Positions 1 to 9,828 of a stretch of 64,000 bases of DNA are shown here, piece after piece; position 1 is the first letter of the stretch, and every line of letters starts with the position of its first letter. The stretch spans positions 868,001 to 932,000 of the forward strand of contig NZ_AP014723.1 of assembly GCF_001548035.1 (NCBI RefSeq), read 5' to 3'. This stretch comes from Sulfurospirillum sp. UCH001 (GTDB taxonomy: Bacteria; Campylobacterota; Campylobacteria; Campylobacterales; Sulfurospirillaceae). The translations under genes were made by a program, and so were the position numbers. The notes under the pieces are model-generated. The model ran no database searches. It had not been told where the DNA came from and saw only the letters and a list, made by a program, of their open reading frames with translations.

Positions 1-1
1 T

Positions 2-661
2 AATGCGCCACTTTTACTGTTAGGCACAAAATACTTTGGTAAACATTTTACGATTCGCAGCATTATTGCCATTGGTTTTACCTCTTTGTGTATCGATCTC
101 ATGGTTGAATTTTTACATGTCAATGCACTAAGCCATGACGTTATTTTAGCGGCTATTTTTGGTGGTATCGCCGTTGGTATAGGGTTAGGGTTTATTTTAA
201 GCGGTCATGCATCTGCGGGTGGCTCTACGATTATTGCAAAAATCATTGCGTCAAAGACAAGCATTAAAGCCTCCTCTGTGATGCTTGTTATTGATATGCT
301 TATTATTATCTCGATAGCGTTTATCTCTAAAAATATTGATTTGGCATTGTGGAGTTTAGTGAGTATTTATATCAGTGCTAAAAGTATCGATATTTTCCTC
401 ACCCGTGGACCTTCTAAAAAAGTTGTACATATTGTTTCAACGAAAATTGAAGAGCTTTGTTCTCAAATCGTCCACCATTTGGGCAAGAATGGCACGATAG
501 TGCAGGGTAATGGTATCTTTGAGCATGAAAATAAACGCATGATTTTTCTCGTGGTTGAAAACGGAAAAGTACCTCGGTTAAAAGAGTTAATTCAAAAAGT
601 AGATAACGAAGCGTTTATGGTCGTTATGGAAGCATCAGAGCTTTTAGGACGTGGGCATTAA
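2..661 (+). CDS. YitT family membrane protein (5' end outside window)
   Basis: The reading frame is open from base 2, so the gene begins before the window. The visible 219 residues start with hydrophobic segments, including one with a glycine-rich GGIAVGIGLGFILSG stretch. They continue through a second membrane region (VMLVIDMLIIISIAFI) into a soluble C-terminal domain of about 85 residues (from about TRGPSKKVVHIVS) that resembles the DUF2179 domain usual in YitT proteins. YitT family members are inner-membrane proteins of unsettled function, possibly transporters. The stop codon overlaps the end of the convergent porin-like gene by 4 bases, so neither has room for its own terminator. The family assignment rests on overall layout and the C-terminal domain; the physiological role is unknown. 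Confidence 0.7.
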   Translation, partial: NAPLLLLGTKYFGKHFTIRSIIAIGFTSLCIDLMVEFLHVNALSHDVILAAIFGGIAVGIGLGFILSGHASAGGSTIIAKIIASKTSIKASSVMLVIDMLIIISIAFISKNIDLALWSLVSIYISAKSIDIFLTRGPSKKVVHIVSTKIEELCSQIVHHLGKNGTIVQGNGIFEHENKRMIFLVVENGKVPRLKELIQKVDNEAFMVVMEASELLGRGH

Positions 662-1443
662 AATTTACTTTTGAGATTGATATTAAACTGATTGTTTTGT
701 TTATCAATGCCCGTTTTATCATACGATATGCCAAAATTAAGCCCTTTGGCTATCTCATCAATTTGAAATGTGCTATAAACACCTGTATACGAGAAGGTAT
801 TTTGCATATCGTTAGCTATGACATAACGAGAGCCTAGCAGTATATCTTTTCGTGGTGCATAGTTAAAATCCAGTGCATAGGCTTGTGTATTTGGAGCATA
901 GTTGTTGGAGCTAAGAACTGAGGATGTTGGCAAAAGCTGATCTTTTCCCTCCAAATCGCTATAAGCGCTGTGTCTACCATCAAGCACTTTTGAGTACGCA
1001 ACATAACTTCCAAAATTTTCATAATTCATTTGTGCTTTTATTCCTACAGCATTTGTCGTACTGAGCTCACTTTGTGCGATACTTTGACGATAGGTATCCG
1101 CATAATAATTCGCACTCAGTTTATATCCTAACATATCTGTTTTTCCATCATAGAGGGCTTCCGTATAGTACAGAGTATTGTCTGTAGTTCTTTGGCGTGT
1201 CTCTTTGGCAAAAGATTGGGTGGCAACTTCGAGTCTTATACCTTCCATGGGTGCTGTTTTGTAGTAAAGAAGGACTTTTTGAGTTTTTGTACTGGAAAAA
1301 GGTGTCTCTTCTTCATTGCCTTCATTATAGTTTGCATTGATTTTATGAGTAAGATTGCCATCTAGTAGGGCATCAATGAGTGTATCAGCTGCAAAGAGGG
1401 TGTGGTGGAAAAGAATGATGAAGTAAAAAATGAATTTTTTCAT
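658..1443 (-). CDS. Small outer-membrane porin-like beta-barrel protein
   Basis: The product is about 261 residues. It starts with a signal peptide (MKKFIFYFIILFHHTLFA) and then AADTLIDALLDGNLTHKINANY, an opening seen in Campylobacterota porins and shared in style with the porin at 30286 (ADTLADAFKNGKVNGTLKAW). The rest alternates polar and aromatic residues and ends in KSKF with a C-terminal Phe, as expected for an outer-membrane barrel. A longer reading frame begins at 1467, but the Met at 1443 directly precedes the signal peptide and is preferred. At about 261 residues it is much shorter than the usual 400-residue porins, so it may be a small OprD-like pore or a shortened derivative. Substrate unknown. 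Confidence 0.6.
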   Translation of the reverse strand: MKKFIFYFIILFHHTLFAADTLIDALLDGNLTHKINANYNEGNEEETPFSSTKTQKVLLYYKTAPMEGIRLEVATQSFAKETRQRTTDNTLYYTEALYDGKTDMLGYKLSANYYADTYRQSIAQSELSTTNAVGIKAQMNYENFGSYVAYSKVLDGRHSAYSDLEGKDQLLPTSSVLSSNNYAPNTQAYALDFNYAPRKDILLGSRYVIANDMQNTFSYTGVYSTFQIDEIAKGLNFGISYDKTGIDKQNNQFNINLKSKF

Positions 1444-1457
1444 AGTATTTTGAAAGC

Positions 1458-1481
1458 GTAAAGTCACCGAAGTGACTTTAC
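1458..1481 (-). terminator. Hairpin terminator of groESL
   Basis: A perfect 10-bp stem (GTAAAGTCAC / GTGACTTTAC) closes a four-base loop that reads TTCG on the minus strand, a very stable tetraloop. It lies 22 bases past the groEL stop codon and just upstream of the porin-like start. There is no long T run, so it may act as an mRNA-stabilising 3' end as well as a terminator. Confidence 0.65.
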
Positions 1482-1502
1482 ATATGAAGCAGAGGGAATG
1501 AA

Positions 1503-3173
<1,671 letters not shown>

Positions 3174-3440
3174 TTATAAAATACCAAGAAGATCGTCGAG
3201 GTTCATCACAAGATAGGTTTTGCCATCCAGTGTTAACTCCGTACCAGCATATTTGCCAAATACAACTTTATCCCCAACTTTAACAAGTCCTTTTTCTTCA
3301 ACTTTAGGACTGACTGCTCTAACAATACCGCTAAGAGGTTTTTCTTTGGCATTGTCAGGGATGATAATACCTGTAGCTGTTGTCGTAGCTTCTTCAACTC
3401 GCTCAAGAAGTACGCGTTTTCCAAGTGGTTTGAAAGTCAT
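3174..3440 (-). CDS. groS: Co-chaperonin GroES (10 kDa)
   Basis: GroES caps the GroEL ring and binds it through a mobile loop. The 88-residue protein begins [17 protein letters not shown] and contains the mobile-loop region [16 protein letters not shown] and the later [13 protein letters not shown], all diagnostic. It is the first gene of the groES-groEL operon. The CIRCE inverted repeat lies 26 bases upstream of the start codon, between the promoter and the gene, which predicts heat-shock control by an HrcA repressor encoded elsewhere. Confidence 0.99.
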   Translation of the reverse strand: MTFKPLGKRVLLERVEEATTTATGIIIPDNAKEKPLSGIVRAVSPKVEEKGLVKVGDKVVFGKYAGTELTLDGKTYLVMNLDDLLGIL

Positions 3441-3465
3441 GTGTTTGTCCTTTTGACTAAAATTT

Positions 3466-3492
3466 TTAGCACTCGTTTATTTCGAGTGACAA
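3466..3492. promoter_or_regulatory. CIRCE operator (HrcA-binding inverted repeat)
   Basis: The plus strand reads TTAGCACTC, nine bases, then GAGTGACAA. This is the CIRCE consensus (TTAGCACTC-N9-GAGTGCTAA) with two changes in the right arm. It sits immediately downstream of the predicted -10 box of groES, where bound HrcA would block transcription. HrcA control of groESL through CIRCE is established in Campylobacter and Helicobacter. Confidence 0.92.
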
Positions 3493-3493
3493 A

Positions 3494-3522
3494 ATTTTAC
3501 ACAAAAGTAGCTCAAAAGTCAA
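3494..3522 (-). promoter_or_regulatory. groESL vegetative promoter
   Basis: Read on the minus strand: TTGACT (3517-3522), a 17-base spacer, then TAAAAT (3494-3499). This is a near-consensus sigma-70 promoter. It abuts the CIRCE element and points into groES. Confidence 0.8.
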
Positions 3523-3627
3523 GAAAAAAGTGCTAAAAGTTTAGTCTATAGTACTCAATGTTTTTTAGTTTTTTCAATATTCACTAAAAATACTCTTTGA
3601 TTAACCTTGGTATAAGCTTTATACCTA

Positions 3628-3633
3628 TATAAT
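3628..3633 (+). promoter_or_regulatory. Probable -10 box of the tRNA-Met gene
   Basis: TATAAT lies 19 bases before the first base of the tRNA. No well-spaced -35 box is evident, which is common for Campylobacterota sigma-70 promoters. Confidence 0.5.
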
Positions 3634-3652
3634 GCCAACCTCTTTTGAACGT

Positions 3653-3729
3653 GTCAAGGTAGCTCAGCTGGTTAGAGCGCTGGTCTCATAAGCCGGAGGT
3701 CGAGGGTTCGAGTCCCTCTCTTGACACCA
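3653..3729 (+). tRNA. tRNA-Met (anticodon CAT)
   Basis: A 77-base cloverleaf with encoded CCA. The acceptor GTCAAGG pairs with TCTTGAC (one G-T pair). The D arm is GCTC/GAGC, the anticodon loop CTCATAA has anticodon CAT, the T arm is GAGGG/CCCTC with loop TTCGAGT, and the discriminator is A. The fully paired first base pair argues against initiator tRNA. An Ile2 tRNA, whose CAT is modified to read ATA, cannot be excluded. The 3' end is the left attachment site of the element that follows. Confidence 0.93.
3713..3729 (+). repeat. Left attachment site (attL): 3' end of tRNA-Met
   Basis: The 17 bases TCCCTCTCTTGACACCA form the last part of the tRNA T arm, acceptor and CCA end. They recur exactly at 12698-12714 in the same orientation. 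Insertion has left the tRNA gene whole at this end. Confidence 0.88.
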
Positions 3730-3817
3730 AAACCCCCATAAATACGCACTTTTGTTGATTTTTACCTCCTTGTTTTACAAAATGTTGCACTTTTTGTTTC
3801 ACTTTCTTGGAGCAGAA

Positions 3818-5659
3818 ATGAAATATCTTGTTGAACATCGCGAAACATTCTATTATCGCCGTAAAATCCACTATCAGACGCTTTGTGTGTCCCTCAAAAC
3901 AAAAAATAAAGTCGAAGCTAAATACGTCCTTGGTATAATCAATTCTAACATTGAAGTATTGAGGTATCATATGAATTTTGAAGAAGAATTAGATTACATC
4001 AAAGATATTATTCATAAATATGTTGATTTGGCGAAAGTTCAGTATAAAGAATTAGCGGATAAAAGAGAAGAAAAATACTCTTATTTCAAAAAAGATGGAA
4101 AAAAACTCAAGGGTAGCCATCCCAAAGCAATCAAAAAAGCCATCAAAAATCTTGAAGAAGACCTCCACTCCGATAGAAACAATCAATTAGCACAAGAAAT
4201 TGCAGATGCTAGCAATATTAAAGAAGAGTTTCGAATAGCGCTTCAAACATTATCAAAAGAAAGCCAACAACGCCTAAGAGATGAAATTATCAAAGCAGAA
4301 ATAGAGCTTTTATATTTTGATAAAATGAGAAATGAGTCTCGTTCAGATGATGATAAATTGCAACCAACCTACATCCAAGAAGCCATTTCTCCAAAGCAAA
4401 CAACATACAATGATGCCATTGAAATGATTACAATGATTGATAAACAAAGTAAAGATAAGTATCGACTCAAAAATAAAAATGAAGTATATGTAGAATATAT
4501 TGAGTTGATGAAAGACCAAAAACCAGCTGAGTTTGATAAAATCAATTTAGTGATTAAGACACTTTTACAAAGTGCTGATACTGAGTATTTGATTGACTAT
4601 ACAATGGCAGATTACGAGCGTTTTTTTTATGCGCTGATATATACACCTGCAGGTATTTCTCTTAAAAAGCGTCTTTTTAAAGCTTATGATGAAAATATTG
4701 TCTTAATAGCAGAAGACTTTAAAATGAGTCTTGAAAATAATGACGAAAATTTTGGTGAAGAATTCAATTATGAGCTTAAGTTGCAAAGTGCTGCTAATAT
4801 CTCTGAAAAGTTAAGACATCTTGATGATTTTTTGAATGACTGTGTAACAAATGATGCGGTTGAAAAAAATGTAATGCTTAATAATCGAAAATTTAGTGAC
4901 AAAATATACAAAAATATTTTAAAATCAGCGACAAAAAGGAAACCTTTTAACACAGATGAATTAAAATCAATGCTTGGTTTAATGGCAGCAGAAATAAATG
5001 GTTTGGGTTTTATGGCTGAGCCTTTTTATATCCCTTTGATTGCACTATACAGCGGTATGAGGGTTGAAGAGATATGTAAACTCAAAACAAAAGATATCGC
5101 TTTAGAAAATGATGTTTATTATTTTAATATCAATGGTGCAGTAAAAACAGAAAATAGTATTAGATGTGTACCTATTCACAGCGATTTGCTAAATTGCTTT
5201 GATTTTTTAAAATACCTCAAAACTAGAGAAAAGAATGAGTTCCTTTTTAATTTAAGTCCATTAGAGATAAAAGCAACAAAAAAGACTAAATATTCTCACT
5301 ATTATTTAAGAGATTTTACTCGTATTAGAGATAATTGTGTGAGCGAAGAACGCATTGAAAATGACCTCATTAGTTTTCACAGCTTTCGGCATACATTTGC
5401 AACGCGATTGCATCAAAGTGGTGTTCCTTATACAATCATTTCAGCACTCTTAGGACATCGCCTTGATACAGTTATGCAAATGTTCGAAAATATCGTCCTA
5501 AATCATTCTCAAAGTGAAACTGAAAGGTATATTCACGAGGGTAAGCCCAATTTGAAGCAGTTGGAAGAAAATATTAATAAGCTGTATTTGGAAGATATTA
5601 AAGAAAATATAGATTTATTAGCTAAAGCTTTTAAAAATTGTTCAGATAAAGGTTTTTAA
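3818..5659 (+). CDS. Tyrosine recombinase (element integrase), 613 aa
   Basis: This enzyme should integrate and excise the element at the tRNA-Met end. The reading frame opens at 3752, but the ATG at 3818 follows a GGAG ribosome site and begins MKYLVEHRETFYYRRKI, the usual opening of this integrase class. The catalytic core shows R415 (SGMRVEE), H521 and R524 (HSFRHTF) and H547 (LLGHR). At the normal nucleophile spacing, nine residues after H547, there is F556 instead of Tyr. The next Tyr is Y571 in ERYIHEG, followed by a helix like the ends of other integrases. The protein may therefore use a shifted nucleophile or be inactive. The N-terminal half is long and charged and probably binds arm sites. 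Confidence 0.85.
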   Translation: MKYLVEHRETFYYRRKIHYQTLCVSLKTKNKVEAKYVLGIINSNIEVLRYHMNFEEELDYIKDIIHKYVDLAKVQYKELADKREEKYSYFKKDGKKLKGSHPKAIKKAIKNLEEDLHSDRNNQLAQEIADASNIKEEFRIALQTLSKESQQRLRDEIIKAEIELLYFDKMRNESRSDDDKLQPTYIQEAISPKQTTYNDAIEMITMIDKQSKDKYRLKNKNEVYVEYIELMKDQKPAEFDKINLVIKTLLQSADTEYLIDYTMADYERFFYALIYTPAGISLKKRLFKAYDENIVLIAEDFKMSLENNDENFGEEFNYELKLQSAANISEKLRHLDDFLNDCVTNDAVEKNVMLNNRKFSDKIYKNILKSATKRKPFNTDELKSMLGLMAAEINGLGFMAEPFYIPLIALYSGMRVEEICKLKTKDIALENDVYYFNINGAVKTENSIRCVPIHSDLLNCFDFLKYLKTREKNEFLFNLSPLEIKATKKTKYSHYYLRDFTRIRDNCVSEERIENDLISFHSFRHTFATRLHQSGVPYTIISALLGHRLDTVMQMFENIVLNHSQSETERYIHEGKPNLKQLEENINKLYLEDIKENIDLLAKAFKNCSDKGF

Positions 5660-5679
5660 ATATTAAGGGATTAGAAAGA

Positions 5680-5702
5680 TTAGCCCCTAATATAGGGGCT
5701 AA
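5680..5702. terminator. Hairpin between convergent integrase and lipoprotein genes
   Basis: TTAGCCCCTA and TAGGGGCTAA form a perfect 10-bp stem with a three-base loop. It lies 20 bases after the integrase stop and 8 bases after the end of the facing lipoprotein gene, so it can serve both. Confidence 0.7.
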
Positions 5703-5710
5703 AATAGATT

Positions 5711-6277
5711 TTATAGAGAGTTGAGGATATCTGGTTTAACTTGATTTTCAAGAATTCCTAATAAACTTTTGTGAATCAATTCTTTCAACCCATTTAATGG
5801 ACTAGAAACTCCAACTAAAGTAATTAATACATCATTGGATTCTTTAATTGTATAAGTCTTTTTTAGAATTAATTTATCTTTTTTATAAACTTCAATTGAA
5901 TAATTTAAGGTAATTGTTGAACCATCACTTGGTTTATTGAAAAGATACGAATAATTATCTATTTTAGATTTAATAATAATATCTGCTTTTTCACTAGGAT
6001 TAATTAATTTGACATTTGAAAAATATTGAGAGAAAAATTCTTTTGAAATATTTGAATTAATATCTCCAGTTTCAAGGTTTAATGTGATTTTACCAAGAGC
6101 TACATTATCACTCTCTCGAGGAAGAATTTCATCATTTTTAATAATTCCAACAGAAACAGAATCAACTTTTTTGTAATTCTTTTCAATAGACTGAGAAACA
6201 TAATCAGGATTATATTTACCAGCGACACCGCAACCCGTTAAAAATAAAAGAGGGATGATTAAAAGAAGAGATTTCAT
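5711..6277 (-). CDS. Putative lipoprotein (YajG-like layout), 188 aa
   Basis: A lipobox (LFLTGCGVAG) follows a short hydrophobic signal, so the mature protein should be lipidated at Cys16. The rest is a soluble periplasmic domain with alternating strands, including VDSVSVGIIKNDE, KADIIIKSKIDNYSYLF and TITLNYSIEVYKKDKLILKKTYTI. This pattern resembles YajG-like lipoproteins, but the match is only by general look. It overlaps the upstream gene (6274-6894) by four bases, so the two are translationally coupled and probably act together at the envelope. Both sit between the integrase and the replication operon as element cargo. Specific function unknown. Confidence 0.65.
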   Translation of the reverse strand: MKSLLLIIPLLFLTGCGVAGKYNPDYVSQSIEKNYKKVDSVSVGIIKNDEILPRESDNVALGKITLNLETGDINSNISKEFFSQYFSNVKLINPSEKADIIIKSKIDNYSYLFNKPSDGSTITLNYSIEVYKKDKLILKKTYTIKESNDVLITLVGVSSPLNGLKELIHKSLLGILENQVKPDILNSL

Positions 6278-6894
6278 TGTACGCCTCCTAGATTTTTATT
6301 AAGCATTTCATAAATTGAGTTTTCTGCAATTTTGTGAATGTTTTGTTCGACATTAGAATAATCAGGATTCCAAGCAGCTCTAATAGTAAAATTGTAATTA
6401 TCTCCTTTTTTCCCAAGCGTTTTATCCATTTTATTATTGACTGTGAATTCTTTTACTACTCCATTCGTAACTACTTTGACTCGAATTCCCATTTCAACAA
6501 CGATGTCTGATAATTGATTGAGCCATTTTTCTTGTTCGTGGATATAAGTAAGGGTTACTTTTGGGTTTAAAATTTCACACGTAGCTGAATTATTAGCACC
6601 GCTTACAATGTTGTAATCCTCAGCTAAAAATGTTTTTAAAACATTTGCACAAGATGAAGCATCTATTGAAAAGGCTGGTTTATTGAAAGAAAAATCATTA
6701 CGATTGGTTTCAACAACAAAGTCAAGTTTTTTACTTTGTGATGCAACAACGTTCATATCCTGCGTCTTTTTTTCAAGCTTTGCTTTGAATGGATTACCTA
6801 GAAGTTTTGAGTAACTTCCATCTACTACGATATCAGATGCAAAAAGACTAACTGCACCGATAACTAATACGCCCATCGTCCGTTTTAACTTCAT
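6274..6894 (-). CDS. Exported protein of unknown function, 206 aa
   Basis: The N-terminus (MKLKRTMGVLVIGAVSLFA, then SDIVVDG) is a signal peptide with a likely cleavage after LFA. The mature part contains two cysteines (SSCANVLK and SATCEILNP) about 25 residues later that could form a disulfide. It also has a region (EKWLNQLSDIVVEMGIRVKV) that reads like a periplasmic strand-helix fold. The family was not recognised. It forms a two-gene unit with the downstream lipoprotein through a four-base overlap. Because both are exported and lie inside the mobile element, a surface or exclusion role is possible but not shown. Confidence 0.6.
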   Translation of the reverse strand: MKLKRTMGVLVIGAVSLFASDIVVDGSYSKLLGNPFKAKLEKKTQDMNVVASQSKKLDFVVETNRNDFSFNKPAFSIDASSCANVLKTFLAEDYNIVSGANNSATCEILNPKVTLTYIHEQEKWLNQLSDIVVEMGIRVKVVTNGVVKEFTVNNKMDKTLGKKGDNYNFTIRAAWNPDYSNVEQNIHKIAENSIYEMLNKNLGGVQ

Positions 6895-6948
6895 AATGCC
6901 CCCTTATTAAAATCAAAAATTATAATAAAAATATTCTTTATTGTCACA

Positions 6949-6999
6949 TTTTTTCAAAAAAATAACTTTTTTAGTTTCCAACTGATTTTTTTTGAAAAA
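6949..6999. repeat. AT-rich inverted repeat in the divergent intergenic region
   Basis: The arms are T6-C-A7 near 6949-6962 and T8-G-A5 near 6986-6999, giving a 13-bp stem around a 24-base loop. It lies between the divergent cargo and replication operons, where a control region or a rolling-circle origin would be expected. Neither role is proven by sequence. Confidence 0.45.
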
Positions 7000-7089
7000 T
7001 CGTCTTACAACATACAAAGAGTTTTATGTTTACAAATTTTTTAAAAGTATTCCTTTGAGGGATAGAGCATCTCAAAAAAGGATATTAAA

Positions 7090-8229
7090 ATGCTCTATTC
7101 ATCAAAAAGGCTACAAGCAACAAAGCGTTACAAAGAGTTTTCTAGTTTAGCAGATAGATATTACAAAATAAGTCTTGAAAAAGAACACGCACAGCAGTCT
7201 TTTTTTAAAAACAACATCATTGCAAATTCAAGTGGTGAGTGTTTTCAAATGTATCACTCATTTGAAAAATACTATAAAGTTTACACCAAGTCTATCGAGC
7301 AAAAAGTTTATACAATCGAAGCTCTTGCTAAAGAAAAGAATCTTGTTCCTGTATTCATCACGCTTACTTTACCATCACATTATCACCCATTTCAAAGCAT
7401 TGAATATAAGGGTAAAAGGTTATATACATCGCTAAATCCTGATTTTAGATTTGACTCCATTAACTCAGCGATTGACGAGGGCTATCACTTTTTAAATGAG
7501 GTGTATAGAATTTTCTATAAACGCATACAAGCTAAAGTACGAGAACTTTTTTTTATAAAAGTTTTTGAACTACATAAAACACTTATACCACATCTTCACG
7601 CACTTTTTTATATCTCTAAAGAAGAAATCAGGATTTTTTCTAAGCATTTTGCTAAGATTTGTGCAGAGTTTAACTTAATCGAAACTGAAATAAGTTTTGA
7701 TAATGCTGATGAGGATTCATTTTCAAAAGTCAAAACTAACATCAATAGAGCGAGTCTCTATATGATGAAATATATCACAAAGAATCTAAATGATAACCGT
7801 GATATCTATGAAGCCCGTGTTCTTGATGGGCTAAAAAGAGAGTATAAAATGCGGATGATAACAATGTCAAATTTGCCATTGTCATTATCAGACTATAGAG
7901 TCATCTATCATAATTTAGATGAAGAAAATAAGGAAAAATTACTCTTAGAAGCTAAAGACTCAGGGGTTAATTTATTTACATATTTATTAAAAAATATGTA
8001 TCAAGCAACTGTTATTAAGGATGTTGATAGCAATAGTAAACATTTAATACAGTTTGGAAAAATTGAAAAATCAAGAGTTCAGTTTTTTAAAGTAAAGACT
8101 CGTATGGAAAGAATTGGCGGTGGTTATTCTACAACAGTAGAAAGCCTTACCTTTTTTGTAGAACATATTCAAATCTACAAAAAAGAGAAATTTCAAATAA
8201 TCAAAAGAGGACAAACAAATGAATACTAA
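7090..8229 (+). CDS. Rolling-circle replication initiator (HUH endonuclease), 379 aa
   Basis: The protein carries the three Rep motifs in order. Motif I is VFITLTLPSHYHP near residues 88-100, and motif II is PHLHALF, with His168 and His170 as the metal-binding HUH pair. Motif III is YMMKYITK, with Tyr224 and Tyr228 spaced as in two-tyrosine phage-type initiators. Such enzymes nick one strand at a double-strand origin and stay attached through tyrosine, starting rolling-circle replication of phage or plasmid circles or making DNA for transfer. The start is supported by an AAGGAT ribosome site. The gene opens a tight operon, overlapping the next gene by 11 bases. It is the clearest sign that the element has a replicating circular form. 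Confidence 0.8.
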   Translation: MLYSSKRLQATKRYKEFSSLADRYYKISLEKEHAQQSFFKNNIIANSSGECFQMYHSFEKYYKVYTKSIEQKVYTIEALAKEKNLVPVFITLTLPSHYHPFQSIEYKGKRLYTSLNPDFRFDSINSAIDEGYHFLNEVYRIFYKRIQAKVRELFFIKVFELHKTLIPHLHALFYISKEEIRIFSKHFAKICAEFNLIETEISFDNADEDSFSKVKTNINRASLYMMKYITKNLNDNRDIYEARVLDGLKREYKMRMITMSNLPLSLSDYRVIYHNLDEENKEKLLLEAKDSGVNLFTYLLKNMYQATVIKDVDSNSKHLIQFGKIEKSRVQFFKVKTRMERIGGGYSTTVESLTFFVEHIQIYKKEKFQIIKRGQTNEY

Positions 8230-8473
8230 ACTTATATTAAATGGGCAAGTCTATGCGATTGCGAAAAAAAACTTCAAAGATGAAGAGACAACTTATGCAC
8301 AATTTTTAAATAAAACAGAAAATGGCGGTGTTGAAGTACTCCAAGTTAAACTTACAGATAAATCTGACATTACAACGCTTAAAGAAGCTATGCCAGTGAA
8401 GATTCCTGTCAAGGTTTCTCAGTACAACGGAAAGCTATTTTTTACACAAGTTGATGCGGTAATCAAACAATGA
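8219..8473 (+). CDS. Small probable ssDNA-binding protein, 84 aa
   Basis: The 84-residue protein has no signal peptide or membrane segment and is rich in beta-prone and charged residues (GGVEVLQVKLTDKSD, MPVKIPVKVSQYNGKLFFTQ). It lies between Rep and the FtsK-like ATPase, overlapping Rep by 11 bases and the ATPase gene by 4. Position and composition match the OB-fold single-strand binding proteins of filamentous phages and rolling-circle plasmids, which coat the displaced strand. No diagnostic motif is visible, so this is inference from context and size. A fold prediction would decide it. Confidence 0.5.
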   Translation: MNTKLILNGQVYAIAKKNFKDEETTYAQFLNKTENGGVEVLQVKLTDKSDITTLKEAMPVKIPVKVSQYNGKLFFTQVDAVIKQ

Positions 8474-9774
8474 TTTATGGCATCATCAGTTTTCTAAAGA
8501 GCCTTCTTATTAGGGGCTCTTTGCTTGGAATTTGTTTTGCGCTGTATGCTTATTTTACAGATACATCAATAGATGATTATAAAGCAATTTTTATTGTTTT
8601 ATTTAGCATTATTTTTATTGAACGAGCGGTGTATTATTTGACGTGGTGGAAATTTATTATTTTGCCGTACTCGCTCAATTTACATAGTAATTTCAAGGAT
8701 GATACAAGTAAAAATAGTCTTTATGTTGATAAATTTGTAAAGTTTAAAAAATTAAAGCCAAAGTCACATTTAGAGCAAGTAATGGCTATTGGATTAAAGT
8801 CATTTTCCTTGGAGTATAGGAATTTTGTAGCAATTAATGTTGATGATTATAAGGAAAATGCAGAACGAATTTTGCATTTTCTTGGACTCATTGATAAACG
8901 CTATGAAGTAAAGGTATATCATAAGAAAAATAGAAATGTGGTGCTTGTGTTTTATAGTTTGCCATACGAATATAGTGTTGATTTGAGCTATTTCAAACCG
9001 AATAAATTATTTTTAGGTATCTATGAAAAAGGTCTATATTATCGCAAACTCAATACTCTTGACCATCTTCTTTGTGTGGGCGAAAGTGGCTCGGGAAAGA
9101 GTAATTTTATGCATCTTTTGAATATCAATTTTTTGTTCAATCTGCATAAAATCAAAAAAATGTATATGATAGATTTAAAAGGAGGTGTTGAGCTTAAACG
9201 GTATGAGAAGCTTGATAATGTTGAATTTGTTTCTAATATTGAAAGATTAAATGTACTTCTTGATGATGTTTTAGAAGATTTGAAAGAATCACAAAATGAG
9301 CTTTTACTAAGCAATAAGCGAAAAAGTGATGATTTAACGCTTATTGTTTTTGATGAAGTTGGGGCAGTAAGCACATATCCTGACAAGAAGATACGAGAAG
9401 CTATTTTTGATAAGTTAGCTCTAATATCAATGCAGGGGCGTGCTAGTGGAATTTTACTTTTTCTATTTGCACAAAAAATTGATAATACAATCCTTCCGAG
9501 TTCAATAGTTAATAATTTACAAACAAGAGTTTTACTCAAAACATCAAATGATAACAATATCAATATTATAGATTTAAAAGATAATATAAGAGAAAAGATT
9601 ACTTGGGTTGAAGTGCAAGATTTTAACAAAGGACGAGCTATCTACAAAGACGGTCTTACATCTGATAAATCATTAATTCAATTTCCTATTATTGGAGATA
9701 AACTCCTTAATTATATTATCTCTAACAATATGATTGATGTTACACACGAATTGCTAAACCAAAAACCCCTGTAG
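8470..9774 (+). CDS. FtsK/HerA-type DNA-translocating ATPase, membrane-anchored, 434 aa
   Basis: Two hydrophobic segments (about residues 11-30 and 40-60) precede a cytoplasmic domain. That domain has a Walker A motif GESGSGKS at 204-211 and a Walker B segment LTLIVFDEVGAV ending near residue 300. Further on come QGRASGILLFLFAQ and IVNNLQTRVLLKTS, typical of FtsK/SpoIIIE/TraB-class motors. Such ATPases pump double-stranded DNA through membranes, or in filamentous phages drive virion export. It is the last gene of the Rep operon, and its stop codon lies inside a terminator hairpin. There is no C-terminal winged-helix gamma domain, unlike chromosomal FtsK. It is the best candidate for the transfer or export motor of this element. 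Confidence 0.75.
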   Translation: MIYGIISFLKSLLIRGSLLGICFALYAYFTDTSIDDYKAIFIVLFSIIFIERAVYYLTWWKFIILPYSLNLHSNFKDDTSKNSLYVDKFVKFKKLKPKSHLEQVMAIGLKSFSLEYRNFVAINVDDYKENAERILHFLGLIDKRYEVKVYHKKNRNVVLVFYSLPYEYSVDLSYFKPNKLFLGIYEKGLYYRKLNTLDHLLCVGESGSGKSNFMHLLNINFLFNLHKIKKMYMIDLKGGVELKRYEKLDNVEFVSNIERLNVLLDDVLEDLKESQNELLLSNKRKSDDLTLIVFDEVGAVSTYPDKKIREAIFDKLALISMQGRASGILLFLFAQKIDNTILPSSIVNNLQTRVLLKTSNDNNINIIDLKDNIREKITWVEVQDFNKGRAIYKDGLTSDKSLIQFPIIGDKLLNYIISNNMIDVTHELLNQKPL

Positions 9775-9780
9775 GGGTTT
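9763..9780 (+). terminator. Terminator overlapping the stop codon of the FtsK-like gene
   Basis: AAACCCCT and AGGGGTTT form a perfect 8-bp stem with a two-base gap, so a few inner pairs probably open as a loop. The stop codon TAG lies within the hairpin. Confidence 0.6.
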
Positions 9781-9828
9781 GAGGTTTGGCACTTGACTTT
9801 CTTTATACAAAGTGTCAAGAAAAGAAAT

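Noticed and set aside
3686-3970. A minus-strand frame overlapping the tRNA-Met gene
   Set aside because: It runs across the tRNA 3' end (the common artefact VSREGLEPSTSGL) and the start of the integrase gene.
9039-9629. A 196-codon minus-strand frame opposite the FtsK-like gene
   Set aside because: It is complementary to a conserved ATPase domain, with low-complexity Ser/Leu-rich translation and no ribosome site.
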